Below, one piece after another: positions 21,287 through 32,600 of a stretch of DNA of 64,000 nucleotides. The notes beneath the pieces were generated by a model. The model searched no databases. It saw only the letters and a program-made list of their open reading frames with translations, and had not been told where the DNA came from. Numbering within the stretch: the stretch's first letter is position 1; the number at the start of each line of letters is the position of its first letter. A program made the position numbers and the translations under genes. Source of the stretch: Branchiostoma lanceolatum. Taxonomy: Eukaryota > Chordata > Leptocardii > Amphioxiformes > Branchiostomatidae. The stretch is taken from NCBI RefSeq assembly GCF_035083965.1, contig NC_089722.1, forward strand, positions 42,904,697 through 42,968,696, in the 5' to 3' direction.

Positions 21287-24093
21287 ATGACGAGCACGGA
21301 GGGAAAGCTGCAGGTGGTGCAGCAGCTCCACGACATCGCTAAGCAACCGCAGGGGCACGACCTCATCACTCAGGTATGGGGGTCATGCTGGCATGTTATT
21401 ATAGCCTGAGTACTAGTAGTACCTGCCTTTTTAGCTTCCTTCCGCTACCCAAGCTCCGCTACCGGCCGGCTCAACCACTTGCTCAATCTTTTCGCTTGCT
21501 AACTATGGAGGATGGTACCCAGGCTGCTAAAGGAAGCCTAAACTAGATTTTGTGAAGCATACTGCAGTACCGGTATGTTAAATATACCCAAAAAGTCCAG
21601 TTCTTACTTGTTCTTACTACTTTTACACATTGGGTACCTGCCTGTGGCACTGGCTGCAAATACACCTGATATTATTTTACATTAGTCCATCATACAAAGT
21701 GATAACCACTATGATATCATCCCCATGCCCCTCCCCCCAGGACCCCAGCCTGCTCTCGGGCCTGGTTCTGTTCCTGGACATCCAGCAGCACGAGGAGCCG
21801 GTGGTCTGCGCAAGTCTGCAGGTTCTTGAGCTGCTGGCCCACAAACCCTCCTGCCGTCCCATCATGCACCAGCAGCTGGGGATGAAGGAGTCTCTGCAGC
21901 ACATCTGCAGCAGGTGGGTCAAATGTCGGGTGTGATATCGTCAGGTGTCTTAGGGTTCAGTCAGGTGTCTTAAACTAACTACTGAGGTGCAGTCTGGTGT
22001 CTAAAGGTCTAGTCTATAGTCAGATCAGATGTAGTGTGTTGTCTTAACTGGCTTAGTTAAGGTGCTGTCAGGTGTGTAACGATATAGTTTGGTTCAAGGT
22101 GCAGTCTGGTGTATTTATCTATACCCTATCTTGACTGACAGTGGCATTCTAACTAAGATGTGGCATTAAATTTGAACTATTGATGATTCCCAGTGTTTTC
22201 TGGTCACTGTACTAGTACATTGCTGCTACCTGTACACAGACACTGGTAAGTTGCATGTGCACCATTCCTACTTACCCTACATGTCCATGTATGTGCAGGG
22301 ACACATGTACAGCAGCCCAGGCCACAGCCCAGTCTGTGTTACAGTTACTGTGTACAGAGCTGCCTCCTGTACACAGACACTGGTACTGCACCATTCTAAC
22401 TTTACCCCATGTACATGTATCACTCACAGTATCAGGGGCACAGCTGCCCAGGCCTCTGCCCAGTCCGTGTTCCAGCTCCTCTACAAAGCCGAACAGAAGT
22501 CTAAAACTCCAGGCTCCGGACTGAAGGACACCTACAACTCCACACGCTCCTCCAACAGTAACAACATCCGCAAGAAAGTCTGCTTCCTGGGCGCAGCTAA
22601 CAAAAAATCCAAGACGATCACCCTGCAGATCAAAGGCCTTACTGATCAGGTCAGTCCTGGTTGTCCACTAAATTGTTTGAGGATGACATCTAAAAGTATT
22701 ATGTTTGTGTCTCCTCTCATAATATGGTATGAAATGGAGACAGTTTTTTGTAGCACCAGAATAGTTTTGTACCAAAGATGTGAAGAAATAGGTACAAATG
22801 TACATTGATGTAAGGTTTTTTTGTTTACAAATTGATGACATAAAAAATTAATATTTGACTGTTACTTTAGATATAGAAAGACAGCAAAACAAGCATATTT
22901 AAATGAAAAAGTTTAGACAAATTTGCCCAGACTTAGCTCATCGTTGTTTTGTGTTTTTTCACCAGCATCGACGCGAACTCTGCGTGAGCCAACTACTCAA
23001 GGTCAAAGGGGTCATCAGTTTCACCTTCAACATGCCGCTCAAGAGATGCATCCTGCGGGCACGTCCAGATCTCAAGGCAGAGGTAAGGCCACAGTTGCCT
23101 AGCAACAAGTGAAGCAGAAGTAGGGAAACTGTTGCTAGGCAACAAGACAGAGGTAAGGAAAATGTTGCCTAGCAACAAGTGGGCCAGAGGTAAGAAACTG
23201 TTGCCTAGTAACAAGTAAGGCAGAGTTAAGGAGACAGTTGCCGAGCAACAAGTAAGGCAGAGGTAAGGAAACAGTTGCCTAGCAACAAGTAAGGTTGGGG
23301 TACGTAAATAGAGCAAGAAGCCTAGCAACTAGAACTAGAAGTTAGGTGCAGATGTATTTTTATTTTGTAGTGAGCTGTTGCCTGTAAAACTAGAGTGGTT
23401 GTAAGAGCCATTAAGGTACAGCCGGAGATTGTTGGGCCAACAATCTCCTGCTGTACCTTAATGGCTCTTACATTGCTTGCGTAGTCCAGTGGTTAGCGAT
23501 CTTGCCTTTGGAACTAGAAGCCCCGGGTTCGATCCCGGCTGTGTCGCTCACCCGACATGCACGCTACCGGAAAGGGTTGCAGTCCTTAGGACGGGACGTT
23601 AAGCCGTGGTCCACTGTGCATTGTGCTTTTCTATAAAAGAGCTAGGGAATTTCCCCGGTACAATGAACCTGTAAATACTGTACATAGCGTCTGTCGTCTC
23701 TGTCACGACCAGTGGAAGATTAGCTCATTTGTTCTTTGAGTTCATTTGAGCTAAACTGGTTCGAGACCGCTTTCCTTTCCTTTCTTACAACCACTCTGAT
23801 CCCCCCTGTAGAGCCTCGTGGCGACGGTGAACCAGACAGGCGTGATGAGCGCCCAGCAGGTGGTGCGGAACGACCAGGGGGAGGAGGTCCTGCTGTCGTT
23901 CGGGGCGCACCCCGCCGACGCCAACAAGGAGAACGCCGCGCTGCCGGAGTACCTCCCCGAGGAGGACAGTCCCGTCAAGTCCGACGGCTTCACCCTCGCC
24001 AGGTCGGGTCACGACGCCAAGGGCGGCGGCGGCTGGCTCAGTTCCGCCGCCGGCGCCGCGGTTAGCTACCTGTCCAAGTCATTCTACTGGTGA
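21287..24093 (+). CDS. ARMC1: Armadillo repeat-containing protein 1
   Basis: Five coding exons were assembled: 21287-21373, 21741-21913, 22430-22649, 22966-23082 and 23812-24093. They keep phase and give 879 nt, 292 residues; human ARMC1 is about 282. Exons 1-3 cover the armadillo-like half ([35 protein letters not shown] in part). The later exons give the small HMA-like domain ([19 protein letters not shown]) and the conserved tail ([25 protein letters not shown]). ARMC1 is a mitochondria-associated protein that affects mitochondrial distribution and is reported to work with MTFR-family proteins. A 5' untranslated exon ends at 20326. A polyadenylation signal aataaa lies near 25119. Confidence 0.9.
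21624..21676 (+). mobile_element. Fragment of the 5S-SINE tail
   Basis: The stretch 'tacacattgggtacctgcctgtggcactggctgcaaatacacctgatatt' is the same 3' tail as in the 5S-derived SINEs at 19.5 and 54.3 kb, without the 5S head. It lies in an ARMC1 intron. Confidence 0.7.
22231..22505 (+). repeat. Duplicated acceptor and exon start of ARMC1 exon 3
   Basis: A unit of about 139 bp occurs twice: 22231-22369 and 22370-22505. Both begin with cctgtacacagacactggta and both contain an intron end plus the same coding start (GCAGCCCAGGC...CAGTC.GTGTT). The first acceptor (22298) joined to exon 2 shifts the frame because it lies 131 nt from the second. The second (22429) keeps it, so the upstream copy is a decoy. 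Confidence 0.75.
23077..23305 (+). repeat. Tandem array from the ARMC1 exon 4 donor
   Basis: About six units of 34-38 bp repeat the exon end and donor (ggcagag/gtaagg) followed by 'caacagttgcctagcaacaag'. Each carries gttgcctagcaac, a near-perfect RFX X-box-like palindrome. Only the first donor follows the coding exon. Confidence 0.75.
23392..23797. repeat. Long perfect palindrome interrupted by a SINE
   Basis: The left arm 23392-23435 (agagtggttgtaagagcc ... gattgttgg) is mirrored by 23437-23471. The mirror continues after the SINE at 23783-23797 (tcttacaaccactct). Removing the SINE restores an almost perfect inverted repeat of about 45 bp per arm with a one-base centre. Confidence 0.75.
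23472..23782 (+). mobile_element. tRNA-derived SINE in ARMC1 intron
   Basis: The head (about 23474-23550) has Pol III boxes: A box tagtccagtggttag and B box ggttcgatcccgg. A 230-bp body follows (ggacgttaagccgtggtcc, aatttccccggtacaatgaac, ctctgtcacgaccagtgg). A tcttac target duplication is at 23466-23471 and 23783-23788. A body-only relative lies at 37.7 kb. Confidence 0.8.
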
Positions 24094-24420
24094 TGAACCG
24101 GGCTGGGCCAATCCATCCGAATTACGTGTTTCTCAGACACTTTATAAGTAGTACCTGTCTAAGTCTTATACCGGTGATAAGAGACTAGTTACTTTCTTCA
24201 ACTGGGCTTGGGCCGATTCAAATGAATAATATGTTTCTTAGACAACTTAAGCTACCTGTCAAAGTCATTCTACTGGTGATAAACTGGCTGGGCCAATCAA
24301 TGTTAATTATGTGTTTCTCAGACACTTTAGGTTAGCTACCTGTCCAAGTCGTTCTACTGGTGATGAAGTGAACTGGGGCCGATTCAGATGAATTTTGTGT
24401 TTCTTTAGTTACCTTAGATA
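24061..24420 (+). repeat. Tandem copies of the ARMC1 stop-codon region
   Basis: The coding end 'agctacctgtccaagtcattctactggtgatgaa' (SYLSKSFYW stop) recurs about four times, at 24063, 24150 (diverged), 24250 and 24334. The following 'ctgggccaatc...tgtgtttctcagacac' spacer recurs as well. The duplicated copies lie in the 3' untranslated region. Confidence 0.75.
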
Positions 24421-25340
24421 AGGTCCTTATACTACTGTAGTTGCAGAAATGTCCACGGTGGTTTTGTGTTCATGGCTTTTACGGTGAAGTCTTTACCGCT
24501 AACTTAAAGCAAAAAGATGTTCCATTGTGTTACTGTAGTGATACTATTGTTTCAAATTCAACAAATTCAAAACCACCGCAGACACTCTATTGCCAGTAAA
24601 AAGTGGCAGTTCAGTCAGCAGTTTCCTACCTAAGGATCATTGTTATTTTGCTGAACTGGGCTTGGGTTGATCCATCTGAATTATGTGTTTCTCAACAAAA
24701 ACTTGAATGTGATGTTAGTAGTCATGAGGTGTAATGTACATGTGTAAATAAGAACTAACCTGTTTCTGAAATCACTCTAGTGAGAATCACAGAATTCTTT
24801 TTTAAACAAGAGTAGAATTACACAATTACAAACTATAGTATGAAGAAAGCAAGTCTGAGAACAAATGTATTGATTTGATGTAGCCTTAGAATGTATTGAT
24901 TTGGTTGGAGAAAACAGCATTTTTCCTGCCTTGTTGATTATAATGCTTTTGCCTCGTCTGTCTGGCAAATTTTTACCTCCTCCTGTTTCCTTGCTCCTAG
25001 TTATTTACAGTCTGTCAAGTCTTCAAATGTACAGAAAGGGAGTTTTGACTGTAATACAGGCATTTCCCAAATCAAAGTTTCTTTCCATATGCTTTGAATG
25101 ATGATAGGATTTAATGACAATAAACGTGATTGAACAATATTAATAGCAGTGTCTTCTTTGTCAAAAAAAGGAGGAAACGGATCTACAAGTAAAATTCACT
25201 TTTGTTTTATTCTTCATTGAAGTCTACATTTTTTTACACACTGACATTTAAGTCTTAACATTTTCATATACAACCAATCCAGTGTTAGTGGTCACCTTTG
25301 CATTATAAACTGGCATCAGTAGGAATTCAGTCTATACTAT
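24421..25340. other. ARMC1 3' untranslated region and short spacer
   Basis: No further gene. aataaa near 25119 is the likely ARMC1 polyadenylation signal. Blocks with caccg/cggtg (24450-24580) resemble the possible MITE at 15.8-16.0 kb. Confidence 0.4.
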
Positions 25341-25348
25341 AGTGATCA

Positions 25349-26115
25349 GCCACAAGCAGATGCAAGAGAAAACAACCCTTCTGGACACAACATCAATTAG
25401 CACAGGGCTCAAAATCAGCAAAAAGAAGACTGAACTCATGAAGAGTAACACAACCAGCAACATATCAGTCAAAATTGGAGGAGACGAAGTGAGGGAGGCT
25501 GAGTCCTTTGTGTACATGTACCTGGGAAGCGTCGTAGATCGTCAGGGGGGCACGGATAGAGATGTGACAGCCAGGATAGGGAAAGCACGAGCAGCCTTCA
25601 TCATGCTGAAGAATGTCTGGGCTTCCAGGGTGATACGCATAGCCACAAAACTACGTATCTTCAACTCTAATGTCAAGTCTGTATTACTTTATGGTTCGGA
25701 AACTTGGAGGATCACAAAAAGAACGCAACACAAGGTACAAACTTTCTTGAACTTAAGAAGGATCTTCAAAATCAGGTGGACAGACAAAATTAGTAACCAG
25801 GAACTGTGGGAAAGAGCAGGTCAAAGCCCAGTGGGAAGTCAGATCCTCAAGAGGAAATGGTCCTGGATAGGGCACACACTAAGAAAGCCTATATCCAGCA
25901 TCACACACCAGGCCCTGACCTGGAATCCCCAGGGTAAGAGGAAGAGAGGGCGGCCAAAGAACAGCTGGAGGAGGGACACAGAGGAGGAGATGAGGAGCAT
26001 CAGCAGTAGCTGGCAGGACCTCAGAAGGAAGGCCCAGAGACGAGTACAATGGAGGACAATCATCAGTGGCCTATGCTCTGATACATAGGGGCAAAGGGCC
26101 TAAGTAAGTAAGTAA
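25349..26115 (+). pseudogene. 5'-truncated RTE-type LINE fragment
   Basis: The frame at 25342-26088 encodes the C-terminal part of an RTE-clade endonuclease/reverse transcriptase: FVYMYLGSVVDRQGGTDRDV, SVLLYGSETWR, WSWIGHTLRKP, QGKRKRGRPKNSWRRD, WRTIISGLCS. It ends in a (taag)n tail. The 8-bp target duplication agtgatca is at 25341-25348 and 26116-26123. The catalytic YxDD part is missing. It sits between the convergent 3' ends of ARMC1 and HACL1. Confidence 0.85.
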
Positions 26116-26260
26116 AGTGATCAACTGTCTGATGTGGTCGTGGTCACAATGCCTCCAGGACCCAATGTAAGCTTTGTTTCACTGTTAATTATCTCCCTGC
26201 TGAGGTCACCTTTTGGTACCCTATTTGCACAGGTTACATGGCTTGGCAGATAACTCTAAT

Positions 26261-26398
26261 CTCCAAGCAGAATTTGTAGAGAGGCAAAATCTTAACGTTT
26301 CTACCGGTTACCGAAGCAGGGAGCCTTTCCCAGTGCTATCGGGAGCTTGAAAAATGTTACACTTTTGCCTTTCAACATCTGCTTGGAGAAAAGCTTAA
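26261..26398. mobile_element. Hairpin MITE with CTCCAAGCAGA ends
   Basis: ctccaagcagaatttgtagagaggcaaaa is mirrored by ttttgcctttcaacatctgcttggag. The same termini occur in hairpins at 38453-38584 and 47530-47640. Confidence 0.6.
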
Positions 26399-26603
26399 CT
26401 TCACCAGATTTTGTCTGCAAAAATCAGACTGGAAGAAGACTACTGCTTTGATTCCACATTAACCCTCTTCCTATTCGGCAGCTTTTTGGCATAATTTGTG
26501 CACTGATTACTGAGTTATGCAACAACGAAAGGGTTAAGTGTTACAGTAATCCATATTGCTTGCTTATGTCGAGACCTGTAATTCATATTACAGTCTGCAA
26601 AAA

Positions 26604-29600
26604 TCACAGACTGGAGCGCGTGAGCCAGTCGAAGTCCTGCTGTTTGCGCGTCGAGGTCGTTTCGATCATCACGTTGATCAGCGAGGCGCGGTCGTCTGTC
26701 GTCGCCGACTGGAGGGCGCTGCGAAGCTCCTCGTGGGTCGCCACAAAGTAGCCCTTCCCGCCAAATGCAGCCAACACCTGCAAGGGAAAGGTGTGGTTTG
26801 TTACCATGGTTACATGCACAAAGGACTGAGGAAGCAAAAATTCCAGCAAACAACAGTTAGTAAGCTGTAAGTTACCAGTATTCCTTGAAGTTTTTTGATA
26901 AGGCCCCTTTAGCAGCAAGGTAACTTAAATACAGTTCTTCAGACAGTAGCTGAGGAAGAAACTGAGTTAAAAAGTAACCAACTAACCTGAATTTCTTTCA
27001 GTCTATACAACTTAACAAAAAGCTTTTTCACAGCAACATTTATTCATGGCAACTTATACATGACAACCTCTCAATAAAGAAGTTGTTACGTTATGTTCAG
27101 CAACATCAAACTTCTATAAGTTTTCTTCACAGAACATCATCATTCCACAGGCATGTTTCTTAGTCATCAAATCTTTATGAACAACATTATTTCTCACCTG
27201 TTCATAACGAGCGTTGGGCAGGAGGGATGTAGGGGGCCTTACCTGTTCATAGCGAGCATTAGGCAGGAGGGATGTCGGGGGCCTTACCTGTTCATAGCGA
27301 GCATTAGGCAGGAGGGATGTCGGGGGCCTTACCTGTTCATAGCGAGCATTAGGCAGGAGGGATGTCGGGGGCCTTACCTGTTCATAGCGAGCGTTGGGCA
27401 GGAGGGATGTAGGGGGCCTTACCTGTTCATAGCGAGCGTTGGGCAGGAGGGATGTAGGGGGCCTTACCTGTTCATAGTGAGCATTGGGCAGGAGGGATGT
27501 AGGGGGCCTTACCTGTTCATATCGAGCATTAGGCAGGAGGGATGTAGGGGGCCTTACCTGTTCATAGCGAGCATTAGGCAGGAGGGATGTAGGGGGCCTT
27601 ACCTGTTCATAGCGAGCGTTAGGCAGGAGGGATGTCGGGGGCCTTACCTGTTCATAGCGAGCGTTAGGCAGGAGGGATGTCGGAGGGCTCATCAGAGTGA
27701 GCGGTGTCCCAGCCTGCTCCATGTGGCCCCATGTCTCCTGGGTCACTCCCTGGTAGATCCCGTTGTTGTTCACCACGATGAACAGGATCGGCAGCTTGTA
27801 CCTGCGGTGGGTTCATGTGTCATTTAAAAAGTATCTTGGATAGATTGATCGAGTTCAGACCCTTGAAAAGCCTTAGTAGCACAGAGGGCAGCAAGTTTCC
27901 TTGCTGTTTCAGTAGCAGGGTTTATTTTCAAAGGGTGGAGTTGCTCGCCCTTCTCCTAGGCACCTCCTCAAACAGGGGACCCGGGTCCATTTTACTAGGC
28001 TCTACCATCCTCCGCGGGTCGCTGGGAAAATAGTAGAAATTGGCCAAAATAGAGTCAATTGTATGAAGGGAGTCGGCTACGGAGATGGGGTCCAATATTG
28101 CAACCCAACTGCGGCTGCGAATGTTACCCTCCATAGCCAAAGTCCCCCGGCAAATGTTCTGCCTATAGCCGGCACGGTTAGTCTTGTAGAGACTACAATT
28201 TTACGTCCTTTCCAAAAGACGGTGCAACCCCAACCAAGATGTCCTGACCCTCAGGTTCAGACTTTCCACTCGGACTGTTTATGCACTTATACAATGTCCA
28301 GGACAGAACTAGTAAAAATAGCTGACTGAGATTCAAGCAAACAAACATTCTGTCCCAAAAACTTGATACTAACCACTACAAACACATTTCTACACTTTTG
28401 ACATTGTCATCCAAGACAAACACTTATTCTTTTTCTTACTTTTTGGACATTCTGGTAGACAGATAAACAAACAAACAAACAAACAAACCTGCACACAGTC
28501 TCCACCTCCATACCGGAGAAGCCAAACGCGCTGTCGCCCTCCACGCACACGACCTTTGTCCCCGGGAGGTAGTCACGTGCGTACAGGGCTGCTGCGATGG
28601 CGAACCCGAGACCGACGCCCATCGTGCCAAACGTGCCGGCGTCCAGCCGTCGCCGCGGCAGCCGGTTCAGCAGCATGGTGCGCCCGATGTCCATCGTGTT
28701 GGCGCCCTCGCTCACGAGGAGGGCGTCCGGAGGGATGGCTTCGATCACGTGCTGGAAAATCGAAACACATGAAGTTAAAGCCTGCTGGAAAGGTGCACTT
28801 AATCAGTTCATCCTAGTCCAGTCACTATATGTACAGTGTTGTTCATCCGTTGTTTTGTTGACTATGACCATCACATCATGTACAGTATGGATAGATGCTG
28901 TGTACAGAATATACAGGACCTGGTTTAACCTGATCCAGTCGACAACTAAAATGAAATGGACAGTAAAGCATGGCTTTGATATTATCCCAACCTAGTGACA
29001 AGTCAGTCGAGCAACAGCCAGGATTTGAACTCACAACCTTTTGTTCCATAGGCAGAGTTTCTTTGACACTTGACCACACACAATACAAACCTGGAAGACG
29101 GAGTAGTAGTTCATGGGGAGCGCGGTGCTCTGCGCCATCTTCTCTGTGACCTTCCTGTTGACGTCAGCCTTCTGTTTCAGGTTGACCCACCACGGCCGCT
29201 CAGCAGCAAACCTCCAGCCTCTGCACACAACAACAACAACAACACTGTTTACATCAGCCTTCTGTTTCAGGTTGACCCACCAGGGCCGCTCAGCAGCAAA
29301 CCTCCAGCCTCTGCAACAACAACAACAACAACAATGTTCACATCAGCCTTCTGTTTCAGGTTGACCCACCAGGGCCGCTCAGCAGCAAACCTCCAGCCTC
29401 TGCAACAACAACAACAACAACAATGTTTACATCAGCCTTCTGTTTCAGGTTGACCCACCAGGGCCGCTCAGCAGCAAACCTCCAGCCTCTGCAACAACAA
29501 CAACAACAACACTGTTTACATCAGCCTTCTGTTTCAGGTTGACCCACCAGGGCCGCTCAGCAGCAAACCTCCAGCCTCTGCAACAACAACAACAACAACA

Positions 29601-32600
29601 ATGTTCACATCAGCCTTCTGTTTCAGGTTGACCCACCACGGCCGCTCTGCTGCAAACCTCCAGCCTCTGCAACAACAACAACAACAATGTTCACATCAGC
29701 CTTCTGTTTCAGGTTGACCCACCAGGGCCGCTCAGCAGCAAACCTCCAGCCTCTGCAACAACAACAACAACAACACTGTTTACATCAGCCTTCTGTTTCA
29801 GGTTGACCCACCACGGCCGCTCAGCTGCAAACCTCCAGCCTCTGCAACAACAACAACAACAACAATGTTCACATCAGCCTTCTGTTTCAGGTTGACCCAC
29901 CAGGGCCGCTCAGCAGCAAACCTCCAGCCTCTGCAACAACAACAACAACAACAATGTTCACATCAGCCTTCTGTTTCAGGTTGACCCACCAGGGCCGCTC
30001 AGCAGCAAACCTCCAGCCTCTGCAACAACAACAACAACAATGTTCACATCAGCCTTCTGTTTCAGGTTGACCCACCAGGGCCGCTCAGCAGCAAACCTCC
30101 AGCCTCTGCAACAACAACAACAACAACAATGTTCACATCAGCCTTCTGTTTCAGGTTGACCCACCACGGCCGCTCTGCTGCAAACCTCCAGCCTCTGCAA
30201 CAACAACAACAACACTGTTTACATCAGCCTTCTGTTTCAGGTTGACCCACCACGGCCGCTCAGCAGCAAACCTCCAGCCTCTACAACAACAACAACAACA
30301 ACACTGTTTACATCAGCCTTCTGTTTCAGGTTGACCCACCAGGGCCGCTCTGCTGCAAACCTCCAGCCTCTGCAACAACAACAACAACAACAATGTTCAC
30401 ATCAGCCTTCTGTTTCAGGTTGACCCACCACGGCCGCTCAGCAGCAAACCTCCAGCCTCTACAACAACAACAACAACAACACTGTTTACATCAGCCTTCT
30501 GTTTCAGGTTGACCCACCAGGGCCGCTCAGCAGCAAACCTCCAGCCTCTGCAACAACAACAACAACACTGTTTACATCAGCCTTCTGTTTCAGGTTGACC
30601 CACCACGGCCGCTCAGCAGCAAACCTCCAGCCTCTACAACAACAACAACAACAACACTGTTTACATCAGCCTTCTGTTTCAGGTTGACCCACCAGGGCCG
30701 CTCAGCAGCAAACCTCCAGCCTCTGCAACAACAACAACAACAACAATGTTCACATCAGCCTTCTGTTTCAGGTTGACCCACCACGGCCGCTCTGCTGCAA
30801 ACCTCCAGCCTCTGCAACAACAACAACAACAATGTTCACATCAGCCTTCTGTTTCAGGTTGACCCACCAGGGCCGCTCAGCAGCAAACCTCCAGCCTCTG
30901 CAACAACAACAACAACAACACTGTTTACATCAGCCTTCTGTTTCAGGTTGACCCACCACGGCCGCTCAGCTGCAAACCTCCAGCCTCTGCAACAACAACA
31001 ACAACAACAATGTTCACATCAGCCTTCTGTTTCAGGTTGACCCACCAGGGCCGCTCAGCAGCAAACCTCCAGCCTCTGCAACAACAACAACAACAACACT
31101 GTTTACATCAGCCTTCTGTTTCAGGTTGACCCACCAGGGCCGCTCAGCAGCAAACCTCCAGCCTCTGCAACAACAACAACAACAATGTTCACATCAGCCT
31201 TCTGTTTCAGGTTGACCCACCAGGGCCGCTCAGCAGCAAACCTCCAGCCTCTGCAACAACAACAACAACAACAATGTTCACATCAGCCTTCTGTTTCAGG
31301 TTGACCCACCACGGCCGCTCAGCTGCAAACCTCCAGCCTCTGCAACAACAACAACAACAACACTGTTTACATCAGCCTTCTGTTTCAGGTTGACCCACCA
31401 GGGCCGCTCAGCAGCAAACCTCCAGCCTCTGCAACAACAACAACAACAACACTGTTTACATCAGCCTTCTGTTTCAGGTTGACCCACCACGGCCGCTCAG
31501 CAGCAAACCTCCAGCCTCTACAACAACAACAACAACAACACTGTTTACATCAGCCTTCTGTTTCAGGTTGACCCACCAGGGCCGCTCAGCAGCAAACCTC
31601 CAGCCTCTGCAACAACAACAACAATGTTTACATCAGCCTTCTGTTTCAGGTTGACCCACCAGGGCCGCTCAGCAGCAAACCTCCAGCCTCTGCAACAACA
31701 ACAACAACAACAATGTTCACATCAGCCTTCTGTTTCAGGTTGACCCACCACGGCCGCTCAGCTGCAAACCTCCAGCCTCTGCAACAACAACAACAACAAC
31801 AATGTTCACATCAGCCTTCTGTTTCAGGTTGACCCACCAGGGCCGCTCAGCAGCAAACCTCCAGCCTCTGCAACAACAACAACAACAACAATGTTTACAT
31901 CAGCCTTCTGTTTCAGGTTGACCCACCACGGCCGCTCTGCTGCAAACCTCCAGCCTCTGCAACAACAACAACAACAATGTTCACATCAGCCTTCTGTTTC
32001 AGGTTGACCCACCAGGGCCGCTCAGCAGCAAACCTCCAGCCTCTGCAACAACAACAACAACAACAATGTTCACATCAGCCTTCTGTTTCAGGTTGACCCA
32101 CCAGGGCCGCTCAGCAGCAAACCTCCAGCCTCTGCAACAACAACAACAACAATGTTCACATCAGCCTTCTGTTTCAGGTTGACCCACCAGGGCCGCTCAG
32201 CAGCAAACCTCCAGCCTCTGCAACAACAACAACAACAACAATGTTCACATCAGCCTTCTGTTTCAGGTTGACCCACCAGGGCCGCTCAGCAGCAAACCTC
32301 CAGCCTCTGCAACAACAACAACAACAACAATGTTTACATCAGCCTTCTGTTTCAGGTTGACCCACCACGGCCGCTCTGCTGCAAACCTCCAGCCTCTGCA
32401 ACAACAACAACAATGTTCACATCAGCCTTCTGTTTCAGGTTGACCCACCAGGGCCGCTCAGCAGCAAACCTCCAGCCTCTGCAACAACAACAACAACAAC
32501 AATGTTTACATCAGCCTTCTGTTTCAGGTTGACCCACCACGGCCGCTCTGCTGCAAACCTCCAGCCTCTGCAACAACAACAACAATGTTCACATCAGCCT

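Noticed and set aside
23474-23550. Functional tRNA gene
   Set aside because: Pol III boxes are present, but a non-tRNA body follows, a target duplication flanks it and a related body lies at 37.7 kb, so it is a SINE.
27153-27827. Long plus-strand frame with [13 protein letters not shown] repeats
   Set aside because: It is the antisense reading of the 45-bp HACL1 donor array; the minus-strand frame fits the gene and splice sites.
29070-29453. Plus-strand frame with [12 protein letters not shown] repeats and poly-Gln/Thr runs
   Set aside because: It is the antisense shadow of the HACL1 exon 7 array; it has no gene context.
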